Assembly (NCBI GenBank): GCA_003762715.1
Contig: RIBJ01000033.1
Coordinates: forward strand, 1-64,000
DNA: 64,000 nucleotides
Direction of reading: 5' to 3'
DNA from: Muribaculaceae bacterium Isolate-104 (HZI)
Lineage (GTDB): Bacteria > Bacteroidota > Bacteroidia > Bacteroidales > Muribaculaceae
Part shown: one piece after another, positions 7,337 through 15,840 of the stretch
How positions within the stretch are numbered: position 1 is the stretch's first letter
Layout: every line of letters begins with the position of its first letter
Notes under the pieces: generated by a model
Told to the model about the DNA's origin: nothing
Seen by the model: the letters and a program-made list of their open reading frames with translations, nothing else
Databases searched by the model: none
Program-made: the position numbers and the translations under genes

Positions 7337-8275
7337 ATGATTACTGACAACAAAAGGGTTATCAACAGCAAGTTGCTCATTGATGCTAATTGCACAAACT
7401 AGGTTTCTGAAATTATAGACTCTGTCTTGGCTCCAGGTTTCAGAAACAAGGCTACACACTGCGCTTTTTTACTTCAAAGCAGTTCGCGACAAGCATTCTA
7501 TACGGAATGTTTTGCAGTAAATCCTACATTTTTTCCGGGTGGAAACATTGGAAATATCGCTGTAAACCGCACGGTGAACAATATATTGTGTTCGGGGGCG
7601 ACTCCCCGCTATCTGTCTGTCGGCTTTTTAATTGAGGAAGGGTTTGCCTTAGCTGATTTAAGGCAAATAGCCGCTGCGGTTTCTGATGCCGCGAGATTTG
7701 CAGAGGTGGAAATTGCCGCCTGTGATTTCAAGGTTGTGAAACGCTGCGCGACAGGCGGCATCTGCTTGACTGCGGCATGTATCGGAGAGTTGCCGCCCGA
7801 CATTGATCTGAGCCCTGAAAATATACGCTGCGGAGACAAAATCCTCATAAGCGGGGATATTGGTCGGCACGCGGCGGCAGTAGCCTCTTTAAACGAAGGG
7901 GAGGCTACGCTTTTTGACACGATTAGCGACACCGCCTCGCTCGGCGATATTGTGCATAATCTGCTTGATGTGTGCGGCAATGACATCCGTGTGCTTGGTC
8001 TGCTCTCTGAAAGGGGGGTAGGCAAAACTATCGGCAGGCTGGAATCAGTTTGCGGAGCAGATATTGTCTTAGACCGGGAAGCTATTCCTGTAACACCCGA
8101 TGTGGCAGCGGTGTGCAGTCGGTTCTACACAGACCTGCTGCATTGTTCAAGCGAAGGTGTCATCATTGCCGTTATACCGGAATCGCTCGCAGATGCAGCT
8201 CTTGCTGCGATGCGGCGCAGCGCTCACGGACAAAACGCTACCATAATAGGCTACGTTGCAGGCTCTCAGACTTGA
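7337..8275 (+). pseudogene. HypE / AIR-synthase-like gene, apparently decayed
   Basis: The translation resembles HypE, which makes the cyanide ligand of NiFe hydrogenases: FFPGGNIG and AVNRTVNN correspond to the family's FFPGGDIGkLAv-GTVND, followed by SDTASL and a C-terminal EG segment. Several features argue for loss of function. Similarity continues upstream of the first usable start (TTG 7427) as VSEIIDSVLAPGF, back to an in-frame TAG at 7400; the reading frame before it opens at ATG 7337. The RD-x-TRGG motif is replaced by LLSERGV, and the C-terminal PRIC tail carrying the essential Cys is missing. No other hyp or hydrogenase gene is nearby. A shorter product from TTG 7427 (282 aa) with another role is possible. 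Confidence 0.6.
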
Positions 8276-8277
8276 CT

Positions 8278-9264
8278 TTATTTACCGGTTTCGTAATCGT
8301 CGGGCAACTCAAAGCCGTTGCGCTCAAACATTGTATAGTCCTGGTCGATGTTGTTGCCTATTGTTGTTAGCATATCTCCGACAAGCGCTCCGTTCATGCC
8401 GCCTCTGAGGATTCTTTCAGTAGCGGCAGCAGACAGGCGCGAGCGGCCACCGGCAAAACGCAACGTGCAGTCAGGTGCTACAAATTTCATCAACGCCACG
8501 GTGCGCACTATTTCTTCTTCGCCGATAAGCTCCTGATTTTCAAGCGGGGTGCCTTTAATAGGCTGAAGTATATTCACCGGAATGGATGCCGCTCCGGCTT
8601 CTCTTGCCTCCTGCGCCAGTTCGAGACGCTGCGCCAGTGTCTCGCCCATTCCGATTATTCCTCCGCAGCACACTTCCATGCCCACCTCGACAGCCGCTTT
8701 TATTGTTCGCAGCTTGTCCTCATGAGTATGAGTTGTACATAGTTCCGGAAAATAACTTGCCGATGTTTCCAGATTGCAATGGTAGCGTTTCACTCCGGAG
8801 TCTCTGAGCTTAATCAGTTCTTCCTTGCCCAACAGTCCCATAGAAGCGCACAGGTAAATGCCTGACTCGCCGGCTGCTTTTTTGTATAGGTCGCAGAAAC
8901 GGTCAATCTGCGCGGCTGTAACACGGCGACCGCTCGTAACCATGGAAAAGCGCTTGACTCCCCGGCGGCTATTTGCATGAACGGCGTTCATCAGCTCTTT
9001 TTCAGATATTATGTCGTACTCCTGTATGCCTGTTTTATGACGGGCACTCTGCGCGCACCATTTGCAGTCCTCCGGACAACGCCCTGAACGGGCATTGACA
9101 ATAGAACATGTATCTATTTCGTTTCCGCACCTTGCCGCGCGCACTTCATCGGCGGCATCGCAAAGTTCGTCCACGGTATATTTGTCGTTAAGAGCAAGCG
9201 CCTCTTCTACTGTCGCCGCAATGCCCTGCAGCGCACGCGCCTTTACTTCTTCCAGCAATCGCAT
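8278..9264 (-). CDS. bioB: Biotin synthase
   Basis: This 328-residue radical-SAM enzyme inserts sulfur into dethiobiotin, the last step of biotin synthesis. The CxxxCxxC motif binding the SAM-cleaving 4Fe-4S cluster is Cys63, Cys67 and Cys70 (SGRCPEDCKWC). The second cluster environment (YHCNLET, EVCCGGIIGMGE, RFAGGRS) is present, and the length is normal. It is convergent with the HypE-like remnant, three bases away, and no other biotin gene is in the window. A TAAATTTG -7 box lies at 9293-9300 on the minus strand. Confidence 0.95.
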   Translation of the reverse strand: MRLLEEVKARALQGIAATVEEALALNDKYTVDELCDAADEVRAARCGNEIDTCSIVNARSGRCPEDCKWCAQSARHKTGIQEYDIISEKELMNAVHANSRRGVKRFSMVTSGRRVTAAQIDRFCDLYKKAAGESGIYLCASMGLLGKEELIKLRDSGVKRYHCNLETSASYFPELCTTHTHEDKLRTIKAAVEVGMEVCCGGIIGMGETLAQRLELAQEAREAGAASIPVNILQPIKGTPLENQELIGEEEIVRTVALMKFVAPDCTLRFAGGRSRLSAAATERILRGGMNGALVGDMLTTIGNNIDQDYTMFERNGFELPDDYETGK

Positions 9265-9292
9265 AATAATTATCCTAATTTTTGTGAGGCTG

Positions 9293-9300
9293 CAAATTTA
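9293..9300 (-). promoter_or_regulatory. Putative -7 box for bioB
   Basis: TAAATTTG on the minus strand lies 29 bp upstream of the bioB start. No -33 box is seen at the normal distance. An inverted repeat (TTGTTG-N11-CAACAA, 9325-9347) begins 24 bp further upstream and could be an operator. Confidence 0.4.
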
Positions 9301-9324
9301 CGGTAATTGCTGTTCGCTGATTCT

Positions 9325-9347
9325 TTGTTGATGTTTTTTAACAACAA
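9325..9347. repeat. Inverted repeat between bioB and the namZ-like gene
   Basis: TTGTTG and CAACAA are 6-bp arms separated by 11 bp in the divergent intergenic region. The position fits a regulator site for bioB or the divergent operon, but the sequence is too simple to assign a factor. Confidence 0.3.
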
Positions 9348-9419
9348 GAGGCTTGATAAAGGCACGAGTTGTTGATTTTTATCCATACCTTTACAACCTC
9401 ATTATCACTGTAAACGGAT

Positions 9420-10586
9420 ATGAAACATACAGCTGTTATAGTTTTAGCCATGTCTCTGCTATCGTTGATGCCGGTTCGCGCGAAGGTAACAGTAGGAGCC
9501 GCACGGACTGAAAGCTATGTGCCCCTGCTCAAAGGAAAGCGCATCGCCCTGTTAAGCAACCACACCGGCATGGTCGGCAAAGAACACACCCTTGACATAA
9601 TGCTTGCCAAAGGGCTCAATGTCACCACAATATTCTCACCCGAACATGGTTTCAGAGGCAATGCCGATGCCGGCGAACATGTAGGCAGCGGCAAGGATGC
9701 CAAGACCGGCATTCCGATAGCGTCGCTGTACAACGGCGGCTCGCGGATGCCCGCAAAAAAAGTTATGGACAATATTGACGTGATAGTCACGGATATACAG
9801 GATGTCGGGCTGAGGTTCTACACTTATTACTGCACAATGACCGACCTAATGAATGCCGCCGCCGCATATGGCAAAGAATTCATGGTGCTTGACCGACCTA
9901 ACCCCAACGGCATGACTGTTGACGGTCCGGTGCTTGACATGAAGTATGCCAGCGGAGTGGGACGGCTGCCGATACCTACTCTTCACGGCATGACACTCGG
10001 CGAGCTTGCCACAATGGCAAACGGCGAGGGCTGGCTCAAAGGTGGAAAGACTGTGCCGCTGACTGTTATAAAATGCACCGGCTACACCCATGCTACCCGC
10101 TATGAACTCCCTATAGCCCCCTCTCCCAATCTGCCCGACATGAAAGCGGTGTACATGTACCCGTCCACATGCTATTTCGAGGCTACAGATGTAAGCCTCG
10201 GCAGGGGCACTGACACCCCCTTTACCATTTACGGACATCCGCAGATGAAAGAGGGTGACTTCTATTTCACCCCACGGAGCCGACCGGGAGCCAAGACCCC
10301 TCCACAGCTGGGCAAAAGATGTCGCGGACGCAACCTGAGGTATATGACCGAAGAGGAAATGATAGCGCAAGGGGTCAACTTCGAATATATTATCGACGCA
10401 TACCGTGCCATGGGTCGACCGCAAAAATTTTTCACATCATTCTTTGAACTGCTCGCCGGCAACGGCAAAATCCGCGGCATGATAGAATCCGGAGCCACAG
10501 CCGCCGAAATAAAAGAGTCATGGAAAGATGAGGTGGAAGCTTTCAAAATCAGGCGCAAGCCGTACCTTCTTTATCCCGAATCATGA
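9420..10586 (+). CDS. namZ: Secreted exo-beta-N-acetylmuramidase, NamZ/DUF1343 family
   Basis: This 388-residue protein has an N-terminal signal peptide (VIVLAMSLLSLMPVRA) and a full DUF1343 domain. Family motifs visible are LLSNHTG (45-50), FSPEHGFRG (72-80), YTYYCTMTDLM, LDRPNPNG and LHGMTLGE. Characterised NamZ enzymes release N-acetylmuramic acid from the non-reducing end of peptidoglycan fragments. It overlaps the start of a sodium-solute symporter by 4 bp (ATGA), which suggests coupled translation and a shared job: release, then import, of a wall sugar. Confidence 0.85.
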   Translation: MKHTAVIVLAMSLLSLMPVRAKVTVGAARTESYVPLLKGKRIALLSNHTGMVGKEHTLDIMLAKGLNVTTIFSPEHGFRGNADAGEHVGSGKDAKTGIPIASLYNGGSRMPAKKVMDNIDVIVTDIQDVGLRFYTYYCTMTDLMNAAAAYGKEFMVLDRPNPNGMTVDGPVLDMKYASGVGRLPIPTLHGMTLGELATMANGEGWLKGGKTVPLTVIKCTGYTHATRYELPIAPSPNLPDMKAVYMYPSTCYFEATDVSLGRGTDTPFTIYGHPQMKEGDFYFTPRSRPGAKTPPQLGKRCRGRNLRYMTEEEMIAQGVNFEYIIDAYRAMGRPQKFFTSFFELLAGNGKIRGMIESGATAAEIKESWKDEVEAFKIRRKPYLLYPES

Positions 10587-12052
10587 GTCCTATAGCCGTC
10601 ATAGCCACTGTCGCCGCCTATTTTGCCGTACTTATGGCAATATCGGCAATAGCATCGCGCGGCAGCGACAACGCCACATTTTTTACAGGCAACCGCAAGG
10701 CTCCGTGGCCACTGGTAGCCTTTGCCTCCATAGGGGCAGCCATTTCCGGAGTAACATTTATCTCAGTGCCGGGAATGGTAGCGGCAAAAGGTCATGCGTA
10801 TCTGCAAATGGTTCTGGGCTTTATTGTCGGTTATATAGTTATAGCCGTTGTACTTGTGCCAATGTTCTACAGGCGCAACCTTGTGTCAATCTACGGCTAT
10901 CTCGGACAACGTTTCGGCATCAGAAGCTACCGTAGCGGCGCATGGATATTCTTTATATCCAAGATGCTCGGTGCCTCCGTTCGCTTTTTTGTGGTATGCG
11001 CTGTGCTGCAGTCGCTGGTGTTCAGTCCGTTAGGCATACCATTCGAAGTCAATGTCATTGCAACGGTGGCGCTTATATGGCTTTACACTGTCAACGGTGG
11101 TGTAAAGACGCTTATCTGGACCGACACCATAAAAAGCATTTGCCTTATAGGCAGTGTTGTTCTAAGCATTGCCTTTGTGTCTCACATCATGGGATTCGAT
11201 TTCCATACGGCAGTCGGCAGCATATCCGCACACGAAAGCTCACGCATATTCTTTTTTGACGACCCCTTTTCCGGTTCCTACTTCTGGAAACAATTTGTTG
11301 CCGGAGTGTTCATGGCAATCGCCACCAACGGGCTCGATCAGGACATGATGCAACGCCACCTTGCATGCCGCGACTCTGTAAGCTCTCGCAAAAACATGAT
11401 AATAAGCGGCATCATGCAGTTTTTTGTCATAGCACTGTTTCTTGTGCTCGGAACCCTGCTGGTGATGTATGCCGAATTTGCAGGCATTTCCTTTCCGGCA
11501 AAAAGCGACGAGCTGTTCGGCATTATAGCCACTCATGAGACCATGCCTGTTGCCGTAGGCATAGTGTTCATAATCGGGCTGATAGCTTCGGCGTACTCCG
11601 CAGCCGGCTCTGCCCTTACTTCTCTGACCACCTCCTTTACTGTCGACATCCTTGACGCGCCCTCGCAGCTGGACGAATCAAAACTGAGAAAGACACGGCA
11701 AAAAGTACATGTGATGATGGGAATCATAATGGGAGCTGTAATTATAGCGTTCTATCACATGAGCGATTCCGATGCCATAAGCGCCGTATACACCCTTGCC
11801 TCATACACCTACGGCCCCATACTCGGTCTGTTCGCTTTCGGGCTATTGACCCGTCAGCGTGTGCGCGATGCCGCCGTACCTGCCGTGTGCGTCTGCGCCC
11901 CGGCAATCGCCTGGGTCATTCAGGCCGCGCTATACCATTTCCTGCTGTACGAGACCGGCTTTGAGCTTCTTGTGTTGAATGCGGCGCTGACAATGGCAGG
12001 GCTCCAGATAACCTCTCTGAAAACAGAAAAAATCAGTCAATATGTCCCGTAA
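10583..12052 (+). CDS. Sodium:solute symporter (SSS family)
   Basis: This 489-residue inner-membrane protein has about 13 hydrophobic helices and SSS hallmarks: FFTGNRKAPW near the N-terminus, GAAISGVTFISVPG, and the VNGGVKTLIWTD segment. Substrate specificity cannot be read from sequence. Because it is coupled to a NamZ-like muramidase, an amino sugar such as MurNAc or a related wall fragment is the natural guess. It overlaps the next gene by 11 bp. Confidence 0.85.
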   Translation: MSPIAVIATVAAYFAVLMAISAIASRGSDNATFFTGNRKAPWPLVAFASIGAAISGVTFISVPGMVAAKGHAYLQMVLGFIVGYIVIAVVLVPMFYRRNLVSIYGYLGQRFGIRSYRSGAWIFFISKMLGASVRFFVVCAVLQSLVFSPLGIPFEVNVIATVALIWLYTVNGGVKTLIWTDTIKSICLIGSVVLSIAFVSHIMGFDFHTAVGSISAHESSRIFFFDDPFSGSYFWKQFVAGVFMAIATNGLDQDMMQRHLACRDSVSSRKNMIISGIMQFFVIALFLVLGTLLVMYAEFAGISFPAKSDELFGIIATHETMPVAVGIVFIIGLIASAYSAAGSALTSLTTSFTVDILDAPSQLDESKLRKTRQKVHVMMGIIMGAVIIAFYHMSDSDAISAVYTLASYTYGPILGLFAFGLLTRQRVRDAAVPAVCVCAPAIAWVIQAALYHFLLYETGFELLVLNAALTMAGLQITSLKTEKISQYVP

Positions 12053-12950
12053 CCTGTTCAGCCGATACATTTGGCTTATAGATACAATCCGCCGACATGG
12101 CTCGTTGACCCGTGACGAGCTTAATACTCTTTGGAAAAAAACAGATTTTTCAAATGGCGAGAATCTGCCGCGACGCACCTTCTACAATTACAGAAATGCC
12201 ATAGAGGAACTGTTCAAGGTCAATATCGACTGCAATCCAGCCACTTTCGAGTATTTTATAAACGACGGAGACTCCCACTGCGAAAGCGTTACAGACTGGA
12301 TGCTCAACGCTGCCTCCATGAGCAATGTTCTCACAGACGCGCGAAGTGTTTCCGACCGCATTTTTCTTGAAGATGTACCGTCTTCGCGCTACCACCTTGA
12401 AACTGTGCTTACAGGCATGAAAGAGCTGAAAGCCCTTAATTTCACATACAGCCCGTACAACCGCACAAACCCGAGCCGCGATGTGGCGGTGGAACCCTAC
12501 TTCCTCAAACTCTTCAAACAACGCTGGTACATGACGGGGAGAAATGTCAGAGACAACGCCATAAAGACATATTCTCTCGACCGCATGAGCGAAGTGCTGC
12601 TTGACCAGAACTCAGCTTTCGAACTGCCCGAAGATTTTAACGGCGAGGAGTATTTCAGAGACTGCTACGGCATTGTATATTCCCACGGAGAATCCAAACA
12701 GGTGTCTCTGCGCACAGACCCGCGCCAGGCAAAATATTTCCGCGCACTGCCCCTGCACCCGTCACAGAGCGAGATGGTTCATGACGAATACTCCATTTTC
12801 ACATACAGGCTGAAACTGACACCCGACTTTGTCCAGGAACTGCTTTCCTACGGACCCAAGGTCACAGTAATTTCCCCTCCGGAACTTAGGGCTATGATGG
12901 TAACGAGCCTCGAAGAAAGTCTTACCAACTACAACAAAATCATCGGTTGA
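12042..12950 (+). CDS. WYL-domain transcriptional regulator
   Basis: This 302-residue protein has an N-terminal HTH ([26 protein letters not shown]) and a WYL-type ligand-sensing domain (about 120-220). The domain carries [28 protein letters not shown] and [11 protein letters not shown], matching the W-Y-L strand pattern. It is translationally linked to the symporter, so it may sense a wall-derived metabolite or nucleotide and control this operon (inference). Confidence 0.85.
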   Translation: MSRNLFSRYIWLIDTIRRHGSLTRDELNTLWKKTDFSNGENLPRRTFYNYRNAIEELFKVNIDCNPATFEYFINDGDSHCESVTDWMLNAASMSNVLTDARSVSDRIFLEDVPSSRYHLETVLTGMKELKALNFTYSPYNRTNPSRDVAVEPYFLKLFKQRWYMTGRNVRDNAIKTYSLDRMSEVLLDQNSAFELPEDFNGEEYFRDCYGIVYSHGESKQVSLRTDPRQAKYFRALPLHPSQSEMVHDEYSIFTYRLKLTPDFVQELLSYGPKVTVISPPELRAMMVTSLEESLTNYNKIIG

Positions 12951-12976
12951 AACACATCGGGGACGCTGCTCCGGTA

Positions 12977-13007
12977 TTGTGTCAGTCACCGACAATGACT
13001 AACTTTG
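12977..13007 (+). promoter_or_regulatory. Promoter of trmD
   Basis: TTG 12977-12979 and TAACTTTG 13000-13007 are 20 bp apart. The expected start site is about 12 bases before the trmD ATG, which supports the ATG at 13025 over the earlier in-frame ATG at 12947. Confidence 0.75.
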
Positions 13008-13024
13008 CACAAAACCGTTTACAA

Positions 13025-13702
13025 ATGAGAATAGACATCTTAACTGTGCTGCCGGAAATGCTTGAATCACCTCTCGGCTGTTCCATCATAAAACGTGCAA
13101 GAGACAAAGGACTGGTTGACATACAGGTACACAACCTGCGTAGTTTCACAACCAACAAGCACCGCAAAGTAGACGACTACCCGTTCGGCGGCGAAGCCGG
13201 AATGGTGATGCAGATAGAACCTGTCGACAGAGCCATATCGCATCTTAAATCACAGCGCAAATACGATGAGGTCATATTCACTTCGCCCGACGGCGAGCGG
13301 TTTGACCAGCCTATGGCAAATTCACTGTCTCTCCTTGAAAACATAATAATTCTCTGCGGTCATTACAAAGGGGTCGATTACCGCATTCGCGAACACCTTA
13401 TTACCAAGGAAATATCCATAGGTGACTATGTGCTTACAGGCGGAGAGATGCCCGCAATCGCCATAACCGACGCAATAGTCAGGCTGATACCGGGTGCAAT
13501 AGGCGACGAACAGAGCGCTCTGAGCGACTCGTTCCAGGACAACCTGCTTGCCCCTCCGGTGTACAGCCGCCCGGCTGTGTACAATGGCTGGGAAGTGCCT
13601 GCGATACTTCTTTCCGGTCATCAGGCACGCATTGACGAATGGCGCCACGAACAGGCTCTCGAACGCACCCGCCGGCTGCGTCCCGACCTTCTTGACGACT
13701 GA
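13025..13702 (+). CDS. trmD: tRNA (guanine37-N1)-methyltransferase
   Basis: This 225-residue SPOUT methyltransferase forms m1G37 in tRNAs reading CNN codons and prevents frameshifting. Motifs seen are [12 protein letters not shown] at the start, [27 protein letters not shown], and the knot segment [15 protein letters not shown], with a C-terminal helix ending in RRLRPDLL. The length is normal for the family. Confidence 0.95.
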   Translation: MRIDILTVLPEMLESPLGCSIIKRARDKGLVDIQVHNLRSFTTNKHRKVDDYPFGGEAGMVMQIEPVDRAISHLKSQRKYDEVIFTSPDGERFDQPMANSLSLLENIIILCGHYKGVDYRIREHLITKEISIGDYVLTGGEMPAIAITDAIVRLIPGAIGDEQSALSDSFQDNLLAPPVYSRPAVYNGWEVPAILLSGHQARIDEWRHEQALERTRRLRPDLLDD

Positions 13703-13741
13703 CATCAGAATAAAAACTGCAACAATATCATATTTTTGGCG

Positions 13742-13763
13742 GATTGTGACAAATGTCACAATC
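13742..13763. promoter_or_regulatory. Perfect 22-bp palindrome, Crp/Fnr-type operator
   Basis: GATTGTGACA and TGTCACAATC are perfect 10-bp arms around AA. The core reads TGTGA-N6-TCACA, the textbook Crp-type site. It is followed by a -7 box TAAATTTG (13782-13789) without a -33 box, placing the palindrome centre near -42 from the predicted start. That geometry fits an activator site of class II. A Crp/Fnr-family gene lies downstream at 15292. Confidence 0.75.
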
Positions 13764-13781
13764 AAAGTGATTGTTTCCCGC

Positions 13782-13789
13782 TAAATTTG
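13782..13789 (+). promoter_or_regulatory. -7 box of the secreted-protein cluster
   Basis: TAAATTTG lies 31 bp before the start codon at 13820. No TTTG or TTG occurs at 19-21 bp upstream; the palindrome at 13742-13763 occupies that place instead. Confidence 0.55.
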
Positions 13790-13819
13790 CATTGAACCAC
13801 TCATATTGCGCGCCACATT

Positions 13820-14452
13820 ATGATTACCTGTACAAAACAACTGAGACACCTGTTGACAGCACTCGTCCTGACGCTGTCTGCCCTTATGCCGGAAAATGCG
13901 GCAGCCGAAAAACTGTTAGGTCTCATGTGTGGCAAAGTATATTTATCGGGCGGCGATGTTGTAGAGCTTAACGACTCGGACAGAATTGCCATGCCGGTAA
14001 AGAAAAAACAGCTGTGCCTGGTTGAAAACGCATATTCTTCCCGTCAGAAAGTGTCTCAGAGAATCTCTCCGGAAACAGTCGACTCTATAGTGCTGTGGAA
14101 CGCGACATCACCCGGACACACCCACACTCTCCGCTACATACCTGAGTTCGGATGGTGCTGGCAGCTTGAAAAAGCTACAGGAATAGCAGTGTACGCGTTC
14201 TCCCCTAAAGGCTATCACATATCCGGCAACGGAGGAATGTGGACGAGAGGCAAAAGCATCATGATTGTAGACAGAAACGGAACACTGCACAGGTTTTCTG
14301 ACCATTCGAAAAACGCGAATGACAAATTCAGACAGCAGGTTGCCGATATGGTCAAGGATGACCCCGTTCTCGTCAGTAAAATCGTATCGTCCCGACACAG
14401 ACGCGACAAGACTCTTAGAATGCTGGGATTGTACAATCCCGCAATATTATGA
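13820..14452 (+). CDS. Secreted hypothetical protein
   Basis: This 210-residue protein has a signal peptide (LLTALVLTLSALMPENAAA). The mature part opens with GKVYLSGGDVVELNDSDRI and reaches ISPETVDSIVLW near residue 92, a pattern also seen in the next gene (LFSGDTIEG ... YSASEVKEYRF). The function is unknown. The C-terminal third is basic and rich in short helices. It is first in a cluster with 14497 and a Crp/Fnr-like regulator, and its promoter carries the 22-bp palindrome. Confidence 0.6.
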   Translation: MITCTKQLRHLLTALVLTLSALMPENAAAEKLLGLMCGKVYLSGGDVVELNDSDRIAMPVKKKQLCLVENAYSSRQKVSQRISPETVDSIVLWNATSPGHTHTLRYIPEFGWCWQLEKATGIAVYAFSPKGYHISGNGGMWTRGKSIMIVDRNGTLHRFSDHSKNANDKFRQQVADMVKDDPVLVSKIVSSRHRRDKTLRMLGLYNPAIL

Positions 14453-14496
14453 ATACACCCGACAATATATTCCAATCACCTTAAACATCAGCTACT

Positions 14497-15246
14497 ATGA
14501 GATTTAAGTATTTAATCGTCATTTGTGCAGCATTGTCCGTATGCATTTCCGCAATGGCTAAAGACAATGCGGAGGACAGGCATGTCAGAGCTATTTTATT
14601 TTCAGGCGACACTATCGAGGGGTATCTGCGCAATGATTTGAAAACAGGATTGAAAAACATTTTTTCAAAAACAGGCTCCATACACCAGTACATCAATATC
14701 GGAGTTGAACCTAAAGGAGGGGAGACAAAACGCTATAGCGCAAGTGAAGTGAAAGAATACCGTTTTCTGGAACCTACGGAGGGCTATCCTGAGGGAGCTG
14801 CCGTTGTAAGCGAAAAGATAAATTCTCCGCTTATATTCAAGCCTCACAGTTGTGTGAGAGGATTTGCATTTGAACTTGACCGGCGTGAAAGCGGCTCAAT
14901 TCTGGAGTGGAAAGTATGGGAAGACACCGGAGGAAAAAACAGTACCAGACGTCTTGTGCCGGTGGTAGGGGTGAAATTCAACGGAGCCAAAGCCGCGTAC
15001 TGCATTTTACACAACGGGAGTATCTCAACCGCCCTGCTGATGCACTACCTTAAAAAACAGAGTCCTGAATTCAGGGAAGTGCTGGATAATTATTACAACA
15101 AAGGCAAAGACTCGAAAGCCCACAGAAAGGAGCTTAAAGACAATCCATCCACAATACTGCTGCTGTACGAGAATTTTATAAAGGACAACAAGCCGCTGGA
15201 TGACCCCGAAGCCAATGACGAACCTCAGCAGGAGGGAAAAAAATAA
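14497..15246 (+). CDS. Secreted hypothetical protein related in layout to its neighbour
   Basis: This 249-residue protein has a signal peptide (YLIVICAALSVCISAMA). A beta-rich region starts with AILFSGDTIEGYLRNDLKTG and reaches RYSASEVKEYRFL, resembling Bacteroidales secreted proteins of unknown function with a gain-of-strand core. The C-terminus is charged and ends in a Glu/Lys-rich tail. It lies 44 bp after the first secreted protein. No function is assigned. Confidence 0.6.
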   Translation: MRFKYLIVICAALSVCISAMAKDNAEDRHVRAILFSGDTIEGYLRNDLKTGLKNIFSKTGSIHQYINIGVEPKGGETKRYSASEVKEYRFLEPTEGYPEGAAVVSEKINSPLIFKPHSCVRGFAFELDRRESGSILEWKVWEDTGGKNSTRRLVPVVGVKFNGAKAAYCILHNGSISTALLMHYLKKQSPEFREVLDNYYNKGKDSKAHRKELKDNPSTILLLYENFIKDNKPLDDPEANDEPQQEGKK

Positions 15247-15280
15247 CCTGTGCATTGCCGCATTTTCCGGTAATAAAACT

Positions 15281-15288
15281 TATCTTTG
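15281..15288 (+). promoter_or_regulatory. -7 box immediately before the Crp/Fnr-like gene
   Basis: TATCTTTG ends only three bases before the ATG at 15292. With the normal spacing the transcript would begin at or next to the start codon. A TTG at 15255-15257 is 23 bp upstream, slightly too far for a standard -33. Confidence 0.4.
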
Positions 15289-15291
15289 GTC

Positions 15292-15840
15292 ATGACAAAG
15301 TTCAATGATTTTGAAAAAAACATAGACTTCTCCTTCTGGAAAGAACTGTGTCATACCAAAGGCAAGCTCCGGAGTTATCGCCGTGGAGAGTGTTTCGCCC
15401 ACACGGGCGATATTATAAAACGTGTGGGATGGGTTGAGACAGGCAGCTTCAAGCATTCGCTTATAAATGAGAAAGGAGAGCGTAAGAGCATCGGGTTCGT
15501 ATTTGCCGGAAGCGTTCTCGCAAATTATCAAAGCGCCATGATGCACAAGCCTTTGCCTAACGACATTGTAGCGCTTGAAAATTCCGAAGTGCTGGAGATT
15601 CCGGTAAACATTATACGCGACCATATAGTGAACGACCCCACTATAAACCTGAAACTCGCACAAGAGCTTTTCGCACAGGCGTACGAAAGCATACTTGACA
15701 ATTACAGATACTCCGCACAGCAGAGATATGAGATGCTTGTCAGACGCTGTCCCCGTATTCTTGACACAGCTACTGTCGGCGACATAGCCTCATTTCTAAA
15801 TATATCGCGAAGACAGCTTCACCGCTTCATGAAACGGTGA
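15292..15840 (+). CDS. Crp/Fnr-family transcriptional regulator
   Basis: This 182-residue protein has a cyclic-nucleotide-binding-like barrel (about 15-110: GECFAHTGDIIKRVGWVETGSFKHS, then SIGFVFAGSVLANY), a dimer helix, and a C-terminal HTH (TVGDIASFLNISRRQLHRFMKR) that ends right after the recognition helix. Cys residues of the Fnr type are absent. The ligand is unknown. It could bind the palindrome at 13742 and control its own cluster (inference). ATG 15292 is preferred to the TTG at 15286. Its 3' end overlaps the convergent ldcA gene by 14 bp. Confidence 0.85.
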   Translation: MTKFNDFEKNIDFSFWKELCHTKGKLRSYRRGECFAHTGDIIKRVGWVETGSFKHSLINEKGERKSIGFVFAGSVLANYQSAMMHKPLPNDIVALENSEVLEIPVNIIRDHIVNDPTINLKLAQELFAQAYESILDNYRYSAQQRYEMLVRRCPRILDTATVGDIASFLNISRRQLHRFMKR

